Shown piece after piece: positions 11,183 to 21,180 of a stretch of DNA of 64,000 nt (the stretch's first letter is position 1; every line of letters starts with the position of its first letter). The stretch comes from Tilletiaria anomala UBC 951 (taxonomy: Eukaryota > Basidiomycota > Exobasidiomycetes > Georgefischeriales > Tilletiariaceae). The stretch is from the NCBI RefSeq assembly GCF_000711695.1, contig NW_013546932.1, positions 1-64,000 of the forward strand. The letters are read 5' to 3'. The position numbers and the translations under genes are program-made. The notes beneath the pieces are model-generated. The model was not told where the DNA came from and searched no databases. It saw only the letters and a program-made list of their open reading frames with translations.

Positions 11183-12994
11183 CTAGCTCTCCGTTTTCTT
11201 CGACGGTACTGGTGGGGGCCCCATTACCCGTGAAGCGGAAGCAGAGGCGGATGAGGCGGCACCGGAAGCAGAAGCGGACAAGCCCGGGATCTTGCTGCCT
11301 GTGCCCGCGTTGGGCAGCATGGAAAACGCGCCTTCTTTAAACCACTTTGCGTTGGCCTCGTCTACCTTGGTTTTGTTCCTAGATGGGTCGACCAGCTCAA
11401 TGCCCTGCACGGGTGTGAACGAGAGCGAGGATGCGGTGCCGGATGTTGCGCTGTCGAGCGCCGAAGCTGCGGACAGTGATGACGAAGTCGGCCCGCGCAG
11501 CGCCGCGAGACGATTGATATTTCGCTTGGACATCTTGGCTCGTGACTTGCTGTCCGCGACCTGCGCGCGTACGCGCCCCGTGGACGCGCTGTTGATCATA
11601 CCCATGCCGAGTATATCGTCGAACGCACCGGCCTCCTCCTCCGCTTTACCAAACTCGACGCGGTTCTGCATCTTGCGCAGCTCGGTCATGCCGTACTTTT
11701 CCTTCATCTTGCGCGCCGCGCGCCCGCCGCGGCGCTGCTTACGCCCGCCCTCCTGTGGCCGCGGGAGCGCCTTGATCATTTTGCTCGGAGGTGGCTCCTG
11801 CAGCTTCTCCAGCTTGCGCTCAAGCTCGTCGTACAATTTGCGCCCGTAACTGCCGTCGCGCATGCTCTTTGCGCCATCCATGCGCGCGGCCAGGACGGCT
11901 TTCGCGCTGACCATGCGCTGGGCCTGCCGCCGGTACTCCTCTGGCGTGCTCTCGACCAAATCGGACTGCGCGATGAAGCCGTTGTGCCGGCCGGAGAAGG
12001 CGGTGGAGAGGCCCGTGGCGGCTGTCGCGCTGCGCTTCGGCGCGCCGAGCAGGCCGATGTTGCTTGCAGGGATCTTTCCGAGCGCCGTCAGTCCGCCGGC
12101 AACACCGAGCAGCTTGGTGGCCACACGTGTGCCGACGACGGCAGAGAGGTTCGGAGCGATGAGTGTCATGCGCGACTCGACGTAGGTGAGGATCTTTCTG
12201 CGCGCTGCTTCGAGGTCAAAGACGACCTGGCATGCCTCCTCGACCCTCTCCCATGCTTTAGGCTCTAGCGGCCGGCCGTTTGTCGTGGATGCAGTCATGC
12301 TGATAACGACGATCGTTCCGTGCGGGAGGATGCCTTCCAGGTTGGCTTTGGACATGTCTTCGGTGTTGCCCAGAGCCTGTACAGCCTGCACGAACTCCCA
12401 CGGGTTGAGGATGAGCGTCTCCAGCTCCGGAAAGCGGGGTGCATAGTGATCGCGGATAAACTTGTGTGCCATCATGATCTCGTTGTCGAGTTCTACTGCA
12501 AGGTTGTTTGCCCGGACAATCAGGCTGTACTCGGGTGTCTCCTCCAGCACGCCTTCGAAATCTGGCGTGTCTAAGGTGCCGAATTGGTGGATCTGAGACA
12601 GAGTATCTTGTAGCCGGCTGCTCCGCAGCGCCTTGCAGACGGCGTGTACGCTATTGATGCTGGTCGGCCCTAGATCTAGCTGCTCGATCTCGTCGTGGTC
12701 CATCTCTTCCGCAGCTTTGACCGCATTCTTGGAGTTGGAGTTCGTCCCCTTGCCGCTTCCGTCGAGCACCCCGCCGTTCCCCTCACCATCCTCCTCATCC
12801 GTCCCTGCATCTCCCTCGAGTGCCTCGAGGTCATCCAGGTCTGCATCTTCCACCGCCTTGCGCTTGCAAAGTGCTATGGTGGAAGAAGAAGAGGAGGCAC
12901 TGGCCACTTCGCCGCTGGAGCCATCCACACCAGCATACTGCGCATCCTCCTCGGACCCGAGGTCTGCAAGTAGTTCGTCCGCCAGGTCTGCCAT
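11183..12994 (-). CDS. PRP31: U4/U6 snRNP splicing factor Prp31
   Basis: Prp31 binds the U4 snRNA 5' stem-loop with Snu13 and holds the U4/U6.U5 tri-snRNP together in the nucleus. It is a single exon of 603 residues, starting at the ATG at 12994 (MADLADELLADLG); an upstream GTG at 13042 is not the start. An acidic N-terminal region is followed by the NOSIC/coiled-coil region (residues about 100-240) and then the Nop domain with NLSAVVGTRVATKLLGVAGG and a PASNIGLLGA-type motif. The basic C-terminal part KQRRGGRAARKMKEKYG and the RKMQNRVEFG stretch are diagnostic for Prp31 and separate it from Nop56/58. The tail is Ser/Ala-rich. It lacks introns although its neighbours have many. Confidence 0.96.
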   Translation of the reverse strand: MADLADELLADLGSEEDAQYAGVDGSSGEVASASSSSSTIALCKRKAVEDADLDDLEALEGDAGTDEEDGEGNGGVLDGSGKGTNSNSKNAVKAAEEMDHDEIEQLDLGPTSINSVHAVCKALRSSRLQDTLSQIHQFGTLDTPDFEGVLEETPEYSLIVRANNLAVELDNEIMMAHKFIRDHYAPRFPELETLILNPWEFVQAVQALGNTEDMSKANLEGILPHGTIVVISMTASTTNGRPLEPKAWERVEEACQVVFDLEAARRKILTYVESRMTLIAPNLSAVVGTRVATKLLGVAGGLTALGKIPASNIGLLGAPKRSATAATGLSTAFSGRHNGFIAQSDLVESTPEEYRRQAQRMVSAKAVLAARMDGAKSMRDGSYGRKLYDELERKLEKLQEPPPSKMIKALPRPQEGGRKQRRGGRAARKMKEKYGMTELRKMQNRVEFGKAEEEAGAFDDILGMGMINSASTGRVRAQVADSKSRAKMSKRNINRLAALRGPTSSSLSAASALDSATSGTASSLSFTPVQGIELVDPSRNKTKVDEANAKWFKEGAFSMLPNAGTGSKIPGLSASASGAASSASASASRVMGPPPVPSKKTES

Positions 12995-13338
12995 ACTGCG
13001 AGCGCTCTTCCGGCGCCTGGCAGCGACGACAGGCAGCACCACCTAGCAGCGTTGTGCGAGATTAGGATGGAAACGTAATTGCGAAGTTGATGATGCAAAG
13101 TGCGAATACATGTAGGACTGGTCTTGGACTTTTGGAGAAATGAGCTTTGTGTGCTCAAAATCTCAAAAAGAGGCCTGTGCGCCGTTCCGCCCCAAAAGCT
13201 AGATTCAACAATGGCCCCATCACCACAAGCCGCCTGGTAGCTCTAGAAGGTTTGCTTTTGGATGATACGATGATACAGTGCGCACAACGTAGCGCCCATG
13301 CGCCGATTCCAGAACGTATTCTCCTGCCCTGCTTATGC

Positions 13339-14875
13339 TCAGGCTAAGCCTGCGACGCCGACCGAGTCGGGCTTGAGCCCGAGGCCGTTCTGCTGTTGCA
13401 CGTGCATCAGGTTCTCTTCAGCTGTGACGGGTGCCACGGAGTCGCTCTGCGCGTCCGCGTGTGTGCGCATACGCTTCTCCTCGAAGCTACCCATTCCCCT
13501 GAGCCCCCAGCGTGCGAGCATCATCTTGTCCTCGTCCCATCCGCTCGTGGGCGTCGTGAGCATCTTGTGGCCGGTGAAGATGGCGTTGGCGCCGGCGAGG
13601 AAGGCGAAGGCCTGCTCGGACTCGCTGAACAGATGCCTCCCGGCCGCGAGGCGGATGATCGACGTGGGCAGCACCAAACGTGCTGTCGCGATCGTGCGCA
13701 ACATCGTGCGGAAGTCGACGGGCTGCAAGGGAAAGTGATGGGGTTAGGTGCTGCGCGAATGGCATGAGGACTAAGCAAAGCGTCTCACCTTGTTGTCCTC
13801 CATAGGCGTGCCTGGGATCGCAACGAGGGCATTCACCTATGAAAAAAAAAGGTCAGCGACTGAGGGTTCGGATGAATGCAGCGTGCAGGCAAAGCCCGAC
13901 CAGACACACCGGGAATGACTCTGGGTGCTCGGGCAGCCTGGACATCTCCCAGATCAAGCCGACGCGGTCCTCTTCCTGCTCTCCGAGGCCGAGGATGCCG
14001 CCGGAGCAGACAGATATGCCGGCATCGCGGACGTTGGCGAGGGTGCCGATACGGTCGTCGTAGGAGCGGGTCGTGACAACCTTGCCATAGTACTCTCTGC
14101 TAGTGTCGAGGTTGTGGTTGTACGCGGTAAGGCCGGCGGCCTTGAGTTGCTTGGCCTGCTCGGGGGTGAGCATTCCGAGCGTCGTGCAGACCTCCATGCC
14201 CATACCGCGGATCTCGGAGACCATTTGAAGGATGCGTCCAAAGCCACGCTTGCGCCCACCAACCTCGCGCCAGGCGGCACCCATGCAGAAACGCGTGCTG
14301 CCGTTCTCCTTCGCCTTGCGCGCCTCAGCGAGGACTTGGTCGAGGTCGCTAAGCTTGGAAGGCGTTGAGGGCGTTGTATAGCGCGACGACTGGGAGCAGT
14401 AACCACAGTCCTCGGAGCAGCCGCCCTCCTTGATGTTCATCAGGGTGCACAGCTGCACGGAGCCGGCCGGGTGGTGCTGCCGGTGCACGCTCGACGCGCG
14501 GAAGACGAGTTCGAGCAGTGGCGCGTTGTAGATTTCCGCCACCTGCTCGCGTGTCCAGTCGTGACGGCTGACTCCATCGGCGACAGCAGTAGCAGGAGGG
14601 GAAGGACGCGCGGGAGCTGCGGGCTGATAAGCGGCATCCGCAGCCGAGCTGTCGTAAGTTGCCTGTGAGACGCCCTCCAACGCTGCAGGAACGGCGCGTG
14701 CCCGGCATTGGCTGTAAGAGAGAGACCTTCGGTGCGAGGCGACGGATGGACCTGCACCCGCAACTTCGCCTGCGCCTGTGGCCGTGCTTCCAGTGGTGGT
14801 GCTGGCGAGCAAGGCGAGCCGGCTGCCGGCTGCGGTGCGACCGACGCAGTTCGCAACAATGCTTCGAAGGGCCAT
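13339..14875 (-). CDS. BIO2: Biotin synthase, mitochondrial
   Basis: A radical-SAM enzyme that inserts sulphur into dethiobiotin, the last step of biotin synthesis. Exons are 14875-13910, 13836-13789 (48 nt) and 13722-13339, giving 465 residues. The first ~100 residues are rich in Ala, Ser, Thr and Arg with few acids and look like a mitochondrial presequence plus linker. The radical-SAM cysteine motif CSEDCGYC is at about residues 150-160, followed by FCMGAAWR and CSGGILGLGE. YNHNLDTSREYY contributes to the substrate site, and the C-terminal part contains GANAIFTGHKMLTTP. All family blocks are intact, so it should be functional. It is divergently placed to the CHID1-like gene. Pure ACT/TTA-type triplet runs lie just upstream (14876-15050). 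Confidence 0.95.
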
Positions 14876-15842
14876 TTTTATTATTATTATTCCCCCGCCT
14901 TGTACCCTGGTTTCCGAGCGAGCTTTATTATGCACGCAAGCGGGCAGGCAGGTGTCGGCTTCGAAGAAAGGTAGTAAAGCGATAGGAGCAATGGCTGCGG
15001 TAATGGTAGTGGTTGCGATAGTTGTAGTGGTCGTAGTAGTACATGCTTCAAAGTAGCAGGCCAGGTCGTGTGGCGGAGGCACTGGAACAGTTACACACGA
15101 TTCTTCTCATTCATTCTTTACTATTATTTCTTTTTTATTTCTTGGGGGTTGGGAATGTGTTGGCCCCAGCGAGAATCGTTGCACATTCTGGGGGGGAGAG
15201 ACACCGAGTTCAACGTGGGGCATATCTCAGATTCCTTGCTCCAGCAGCAGCAGAACATCGCCGCCCGGCCGCTGTCTGGAAAAGGATGAGAGAGGTGAGT
15301 CTGCACCTCTGTGCACCCCCGTCATCGGGAAGAGCAGATGCGGCGTGACGCGATGAACTACACAGGGGTCACCGCCTCTATTGCGCGAGGGAGCTCCCCG
15401 TTTGCTCCGACGCTACTCCACTCCATTGGATGGAGCAAGTCCAAGAGAAAGTCGGGCATTGCACTCGATGCTCGCTCATGTCTGGGCGGTCCGGTCCCTG
15501 CACATTTTGACCATCCTACCGCGCCTTTTCATGTTGTTTGCGATCTGATCCACCATGCTGTAGCCATGCAGCCAGCCAGCCTGTTCGTTCTGCTTCTGCT
15601 TTCGGTGTAACAAGGGGATGGGTGATCTCCGCCAAAGATGGAGACATGCAGTACAGAGAGCGCGCGGGACACATGCTGACGCGTTCACGCACCTTCCCAC
15701 GAACAGGCAGGCACGAGAGGAGGGGGAGCAAAGAACGGGGCTGACCAGCGGCCATGACTCTGCCAAGAGCGTGATTTAACCCCCTTTAACGCCTCGGCAC
15801 GGAAACAAGATCAAGGCGCCAGGCCGACGCGCCGCCGTCACC
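14876..15842. other. Divergent promoter region with short triplet runs
   Basis: This lies between BIO2 (minus) and the CHID1-like gene (plus). It contains a TTA triplet run at about 14878-14890, a degenerate GTA/GTG triplet tract at 15000-15050, and a T-rich tract at 15105-15145. I see no gene that I can support. Confidence 0.5.
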
Positions 15843-17468
15843 ATGCTGCTCAGCACCTTGGTGATCGCCGCCTGCGCATGTGCAGAAGCAACGCGCGCTG
15901 CAGCAGCCGCCCTCTCCTCCTCCACCGCATCCGTGTACCCGCTAGACCTGCACGGCAAGTTCCCATCCGCCGAGACGATCGCCGCGAATGCAAGCCAAGG
16001 CCTCGACGCGACAGCACTCGGCAGCACCAGCAGCAGCAACCTCATATCTAATCACACGCGCTTTCTCCCGCGTGACCGCACGGTCCTGGCGTACGTCACG
16101 CCGTGGAACCAGCCGCAGGGGCGCGAGAACACCGAGCACTACCGCGGCAAGCTTGATATTGTGGCGCCAGCCTGGTACACTGTGCACGTCGTGCCGGAAA
16201 CCGAGCAGGCGCAGCACGCCGCGTTCGAATCCACCGGCGCCACCGGCGGCGAGTATGACGTCCGCGGCGGCATCCCGAGCGATGAGGATCGCGCCTGGGT
16301 ACACAGGCTTCGCGCGCCGGCGCGTGCCTCCTCTCCCGTGCCCGGAGCAGCGGACGTCAAGCTGCCGCCGCTGCTCGTTACGCCGCGCTTCCAGCTCGAA
16401 GCATGGACCGAGCGCGACTTTCAGGCGTTGCGCAGCGATCCCCTGCGCTGGATCTCGCTGATCGGCCAGATCATGATGAAGATGAAGGACGGACCGTTCG
16501 ACGGTGCCGTCTTCGAGAGCGCTGCCAGCTGGGCTCTCCCTGAGTTCATCGAGCATCTCGGCAAGAGCTTCGCCTCCAACAATCTTACCCTCACCGTCGT
16601 CTATCCGCCGCTGCGCACCGACGGCGCAGCCGGCAATGCGAACGTCACTCGCACCGCCGAGCTGCTCGCGCAGGCCATCCACACCGCAGCGCAAAAGGTG
16701 CAGTACGTACAGATCATGACGTACGACCACACGGGCCCCACCGGCCGCATGCTCGACATGGACAAGCTTGGCCTCGCGGACGAGAACCCGCTTCGCCAGG
16801 ACGCGGAGGCGAGCCGTATGCGCACGTACGGCCCCAATCTGCCACTGGAGTTTCTCCAAAGCAACATCGACCTGTTGGCTAAGTTATCCCTCGATGATGG
16901 GCCGCTGCCAGGCGTCGGGTCCGGATGGAAAGATCTCAATGGAGCAGCAGCCGACAACTTTAACGCGTCTGCGCCGTCGTTTGCTTCCAAATTCCTCATG
17001 GGCGTGCCCTGCTACGGCTACAGCTACTCGCTTATCTTCCTCAACTCCAAGACCGCCGATGGGATCCCGCGCGTACCGACGGCGTCGCCGCCAAGAGCGC
17101 GCGCGCACCTGCCCGAGGCACAGGCCAAGGCGCGCGAGCAAGGTCTGCGCAAGGAGGCGGGCAAGTTTGCTCTGTTGCGCAGGGCCGGCAGCGCGCTCAA
17201 GCACGCCGACCTGCATGCGCTGATGCTTGCCTCGCGCCCGCTCATCTACCTCGACGACGACAGCGCCGAGATGCGCTTCGACTACATCAGCGCCAACGGC
17301 GATGACTCCAAGATCAACGACGGCCGCCGCGAGGGCATCTTCAATCGCGCCTTTATGCCCAGCGCCTACACGATGATCAGGCGCAGGGAGATCATCGAAC
17401 AGGGCGACGTTGGCGCCGCTCTGTGGGACATCGGCCAGGCGGGACCGTGGCTACTGCACGCGTTGTAA
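15843..17468 (+). CDS. Secreted GH18-family CHID1/SI-CLP-like protein
   Basis: A single exon of 541 residues. It opens with a short hydrophobic signal peptide (MLLSTLVIAACACAEATRA), then a glycosylation-prone linker and a TIM-barrel of the GH18 fold closest to chitinase domain-containing protein 1. The landmarks are VLAYVTPWN in strand 1, KLDIVAPAWYTV, ISLIGQIMMKMKDGPFDG, YVQIMTYDHTG and GVPCYGYSYS. The chitinase catalytic motif DxxDxDxE is replaced by FDGAVFES at about residues 216-224. CHID1-type proteins generally bind saccharides rather than hydrolyse chitin, so enzymatic activity is doubtful. An insertion rich in Ala and Arg (about residues 415-445) interrupts the late barrel and is probably a surface loop. 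The window has a very high-GC antisense open frame across this gene, which is only a shadow. Confidence 0.85.
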   Translation: MLLSTLVIAACACAEATRAAAAALSSSTASVYPLDLHGKFPSAETIAANASQGLDATALGSTSSSNLISNHTRFLPRDRTVLAYVTPWNQPQGRENTEHYRGKLDIVAPAWYTVHVVPETEQAQHAAFESTGATGGEYDVRGGIPSDEDRAWVHRLRAPARASSPVPGAADVKLPPLLVTPRFQLEAWTERDFQALRSDPLRWISLIGQIMMKMKDGPFDGAVFESAASWALPEFIEHLGKSFASNNLTLTVVYPPLRTDGAAGNANVTRTAELLAQAIHTAAQKVQYVQIMTYDHTGPTGRMLDMDKLGLADENPLRQDAEASRMRTYGPNLPLEFLQSNIDLLAKLSLDDGPLPGVGSGWKDLNGAAADNFNASAPSFASKFLMGVPCYGYSYSLIFLNSKTADGIPRVPTASPPRARAHLPEAQAKAREQGLRKEAGKFALLRRAGSALKHADLHALMLASRPLIYLDDDSAEMRFDYISANGDDSKINDGRREGIFNRAFMPSAYTMIRRREIIEQGDVGAALWDIGQAGPWLLHAL

Positions 17469-17895
17469 TATTAAATTTTATGTGTCATAAAGCATGGGAA
17501 AGCAGTTCTTTTTTTCCATCCATCGGCACTCGCGATGTTGAAGCAGCACAGCGATCCGATGGTTGGGACTTCGGTAATGCGCGTTGTACGATACGATGTT
17601 GCAAGCGTGATGCGCGAGCAAAATTGCATCAGAACTCGTTGTACAGAAGTTTGGCAAACGCCAGAGTCCCTCACAGCAGCGAATCGACACGTGATCCAAA
17701 CGCAAACAGGCTCGGATCAAATTAAACTTTCATGAATTGCGGTGGCAAGCTTTAACAAACAAAGGACATGCGTGCAACTTAAAAGCTTGGGACGGAAGAC
17801 TGATAAAAAGGCACCCTGATCAGGCTGAAGTAGCACCGTAGCTGAGTGTGCGGGGAGACGCCGAGAAAGCTGCTCTCGTGATGCCCCGTGGTCCT
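17469..17895. other. Intergenic between converging genes
   Basis: This holds the presumed 3' UTRs of the CHID1-like gene and the metallothionein. It is AT-richer than its flanks. Nothing else was seen. Confidence 0.5.
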
Positions 17896-18240
17896 TTAGC
17901 AATTGCAGTTGGTCCCGCATTTGCAAGGGTTGCTGCGGTTGGAAAGAGTGAACGGTCAGACGGGGGAAAGAACTTTGTAGAACAAAAGGGCCGGTAGATG
18001 ACGCAGCACTCACCATGTGCACGAGCTCGGCTTGGTCGTGCCCTTGTCGCAAGTGCAGTCCTTGCACTCGCCGTTGCAGGAGCAGCTGCGTGTCGAGTCG
18101 TTCGCGCATGGGCACTAAGAGGAGTGCCGAATGAGACAGTGATCGGACGGCAAGGGAGAGAAGGAATCAGTCAGCGCAAGTGTGAAGCAGGGGTGGCGGT
18201 GCCCGCGATAAGGGAGCCAGGCGGCAACACTCACAGCCAT
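17896..18240 (-). CDS. Metallothionein, 47 residues, 13 cysteines
   Basis: A small metal-binding protein, expected to chelate Cu(I), Zn or Cd in the cytosol. Exons are 18240-18235, 18114-18014 and 17932-17896, all with GTGAGT donors. They total 144 nt and end in TAA. The product begins MACPCANDSTRSCSC and ends CKCGTNCNC. It contains 13 Cys in C-x-C and C-x2-C arrangements, no aromatic residues and no His, which is the composition of a metallothionein. The first exon holds only ATG-GCT, so the start codon is separated from all cysteines by a 120-nt intron. A TATATATA stretch lies upstream at about 18372-18379 on the minus strand, in a suitable place for a promoter. A single TTTGCGCTGT near 18545 fits the loose yeast Ace1 pattern, but one match is expected by chance. 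Codons and frame fit all three exons, and no other reading preserves the cysteine spacing. Confidence 0.88.
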
Positions 18241-18367
18241 TGTGATTTGATCTGCTCAAAGAATGTGCGGGTTTGCGATGGAGTGTTGTTTGACAAAGGA
18301 AAGGCGAGCTGCGGATCTGATGTTCGGCGAATGGGAGATGGGTTAGATGTCAAACGACATCAACCAT

Positions 18368-18380
18368 GCTCTATATATAC
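18368..18380 (-). promoter_or_regulatory. TATA box of the metallothionein gene
   Basis: The minus strand reads GGTATATATAGAG here, about 130 nt upstream of the metallothionein ATG. That spacing is compatible with a short 5' UTR. TATA-driven expression is common for inducible metallothioneins. Confidence 0.5.
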
Positions 18381-18896
18381 CATCGCTGGGGCGCGTGCGG
18401 TGCGAGGAGCGCTTACAGTGCACGTCGCCCATCGGGCCCCTGGCCCTGCGCCGGGACTTGTGGAGCCTGGCAAAGGAGCAGTGAGCGCATTTCGCCTGTA
18501 CCTTTTATGAGTCTCAGCGGTATGGGGCACTGCAGCACTCTGCATTTGCGCTGTTTCCAGGCAGCGGCTACAGGGCGGAAAGCGTAGATGGGGTGAGGGG
18601 CAAAAATCACGCAGCAAAAACCGCGCAATGTATAAGCCTTGCAATGAGTGCCAACCTTTTTGTGCCCAGCGTGGGCGTGGCCGACATGCATCCACAGCAC
18701 GAGTAAAGGGCACATTGGAGCATTCCAATAATGGGCGGTACTTGGAGCTTGCATGTCAACTTGTGCAGAAGGAATCCATTCGATTAGGTGGCAATTATAG
18801 TTTGGCACACCCCCGAGAAGGTGTTACTGGCTCTATGTATGTTCACGTCTGTGCTACAGACTCTATCGGTGTAAATGGAAATGTTCAAGAGAGGAT

Positions 18897-18899
18897 GCT

Positions 18900-18954
<55 letters not shown>

Positions 18955-18955
18955 G
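18897..18955. repeat. Compound microsatellite (CTG)n(ATG)n
   Basis: About five CTG units run directly into about fourteen ATG units without interruption. The tract lies in a stretch without a supported gene. Read on the minus strand it would give a His run followed by a Gln run. Confidence 0.95.
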
Positions 18956-19259
18956 GGCAGCGCAGCCGGTGACCTGGGGGATTCCGTGAAGAGCACCTAT
19001 TGCCGTATTGCAGCGAATGTGCGTAAGTCGTCCGACGTCCTTCGCTATCGAGCGATGGGCTGGAGCGGAATTGCGCATGTACAGGGGGGGAGTATTGTTG
19101 CCACCTGCAGCGTTTGCATCCTCGGCGCGAGCGCCGTTGTCACGCGCTCCGTTGGCATTCACGGGCGTTCTCCGCTGCACGCCCCTCCCCATCCTTCTCG
19201 AGTTTCTTGCGAAAACACAGCGCCAGCTCCGCGTCCCGGCCCTGGCCGACGAGCTGCTT

Positions 19260-21180
19260 GTTGTGTAGGGAGAGGCAGCACGCCTAGTTCATAAAGTACT
19301 TTGCGTTCCCACCAGCGAGTCTCAGGCGCTTCGGCATAGATCAGGTCCATTTCCTCCAGTCCACGACGACGTCTGGCCAAGCACGGGGAACGGAAACCAA
19401 TGGAAGCAATGAATGGTCAGCTGCTGCGATCCTTGGTGTTGCCCACTGTGGAAGTCCGATAGAAACTCACAGCTCAGGGGAGAGGGGTAGACAATGGAGA
19501 CAAAGCACGCGTTGAAGACGGCGAAAAAGATACATGTGCGACACTGCAGATTCTTGAGCGCTGAGAGCATGAACATGATGAGTAGGGTGACTGACGCAGA
19601 CACTTGCGAGTCAGCAAAGTGAAGCCACACTTCATCTTCTATACTCATGTAGAGGAATCTGGCTCCCTAAGGAAGTTGAAGTTCCAGTTGGAAGTGGAAA
19701 GCGCCGTGGCAGAGGATTGAACGCGGATGTTCGCAATCTCCGCCGGGCACAGCTACGCCATGCCCAACCCAGCCGAGGGCGAACCATGTGCTAAAGGTAT
19801 AGAGCGCGATCGCCGCGATGTACGACTCGGGTGTGCCTTGCTGACCCTTGTTGACGACCGAGATGGAGCTGGCAAGCACAGCCATCGACGCTGCCATCCG
19901 TGCAGTGGTCCAGAGCATCGGGCTGCGGTTCCCAGCGCTATCTATGAGGAGGTGCGCGAGGATACCGGCCGCAAAGTACTCAGTCCCGTTCCCGAAGTTG
20001 AGCAGCCGCCCGCTGTACAAGAGGTAGTGAGTTGCCCCGTCCGCAGCTTGATCAAGCGGGTAGCGGTCGCTCCTGCCCGCGGCGAGCAACACTCAGATGT
20101 TGTCATTGGCGATGATAGACTTGAATAGGGTCGAGGTGTAGTAGGTGATGAGCTTCGTCCCAGGAAAGGGGATGATGAACGGCAACAGCCAGAATCACGC
20201 TGCATGTCTTTCACAGCAGGTAACTTCTTCGCAAGAATCACATTGATACCTCTCAATTGCTGGAGAGCCTGATCAATAAATACGACGGTGGCGCGGTAGA
20301 AGTTCTGATACTTGTCGTTTGTAAACAGCTCCTTGTACCAGAAATCCCTCAACTCCTTGTCCGCCTGCACCCTCGAGCCATCGAGCTGCTGAGTGACAGC
20401 CTAGACTTCCTCCTTTTCAGGGCTGACATCGTCGAGTTGCACGAAGATATCCGTCGCTTGCTGCTTGAGGACATTCCGGATACACCAGCGTAACGATTCG
20501 GGGAGGCATATGCCTCCGAAAAAGACAATGATTGGGAAGAAGCACTGCAATGCGACGAGGAAACGGCATTGCACCAAGCTGCTTTGTGATCTGGAAGAAG
20601 GCAAATGCTGCAGAGGGGTGGCTTGCTTGAGCAAGGAGATCAAGGAAATCGCTCGCATCGGCACGTTGCAATCCAGTACAACACCATGATGTCGCCGGCA
20701 CTGAGCGAGCCCTCGACGAGAACCAGCATGTCTCGATTGTGCACCTTGAAGAGCTCCGAGTGCCAGACTGGAGCTATAAATATGCGCATGCCGTTGCCTG
20801 CAGCAAGTCGAGGGGCCTGGTCAGCCTTGCAGAATAGTCAAGCTATTTCCCGTATCGCTCAGGGAACAGCCTACTCACTCAGCCCAGTAATCAGGCGTCC
20901 GACGATATATTAACCGAGAGAATGAGAGCTAGCCATAATGACAGCGCCGTCCGTCATCGTCACGCTGCCGAAGATCAGCGTCGACCTGCATCCGATCGCG
21001 TCGCCTTTCCACAAGCAGAAGTGCGGACCAAGCATGGCGGAAAGGTCGTAGCTGTCATCACGGCGCCTTGGGCATTAGGATCTTCAGCAGGGTGGCCGGC
21101 GGGACGCTCGAAAGGCGGAGATGCGATGTGTGGGAACTGGTAGAAGAATTCTTCCTCCGGCTTGGTCGGGAGTTGCACGA
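19260..21180 (-). pseudogene. Decayed MFS sugar (hexose) transporter
   Basis: Pieces of a sugar-porter MFS protein occur in the correct order on the minus strand but in different frames, with stops between them. From N to C: an EEFFYQFPHI region near 21150; IFGSVTMTDGAVIMASSHSLG-like sequence (TM2/3) near 20960; IAPVWHSELFKVHNRDMLV near 20740; FFGGICLPESLRWCIRN followed by VQLDDVSPEKEEV (20401-20560); ELRDFWYKELFTNDKYQNFY and LQQLRGINV (20260-20350); YYTSTLFKSIIANDNI near 20110; VSVVNKGQQGTPESYIAAIAL-like sequence near 19830; PAEIANIRVQSSATALSTSN near 19700; and GLEEMDLIYAEAPETRWWE at 19320-19365. Examples of damage are a TGA after ANDNI where the family has Arg, and frame changes around 20960 and 19740. 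Some breaks could be introns, but several cannot. The real protein would have been about 530 residues. Confidence 0.8.

Larger units (their letters stand above)
18241..19259. other. Metallothionein upstream region with microsatellite
   Basis: About 1 kb between the metallothionein start and the decayed transporter. It holds the metallothionein promoter and a compound triplet repeat near 18897-18955. The open frames crossing the repeat (poly-His/poly-Gln on the minus strand) have no support as genes. Confidence 0.5.

Noticed and set aside
13040-13042. Upstream extension of PRP31 from 13042
   Set aside because: The codon is GTG, and the ATG at 12994 gives the normal Prp31 start.
15942-16859. 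Minus-strand open frame of 305 codons
   Set aside because: A GC-driven shadow of the CHID1-like gene. No domain.
18784-18996. Poly-His/poly-Gln open frame across the microsatellite
   Set aside because: Only the triplet repeat makes it look coding. No splice-linked or conserved sequence.
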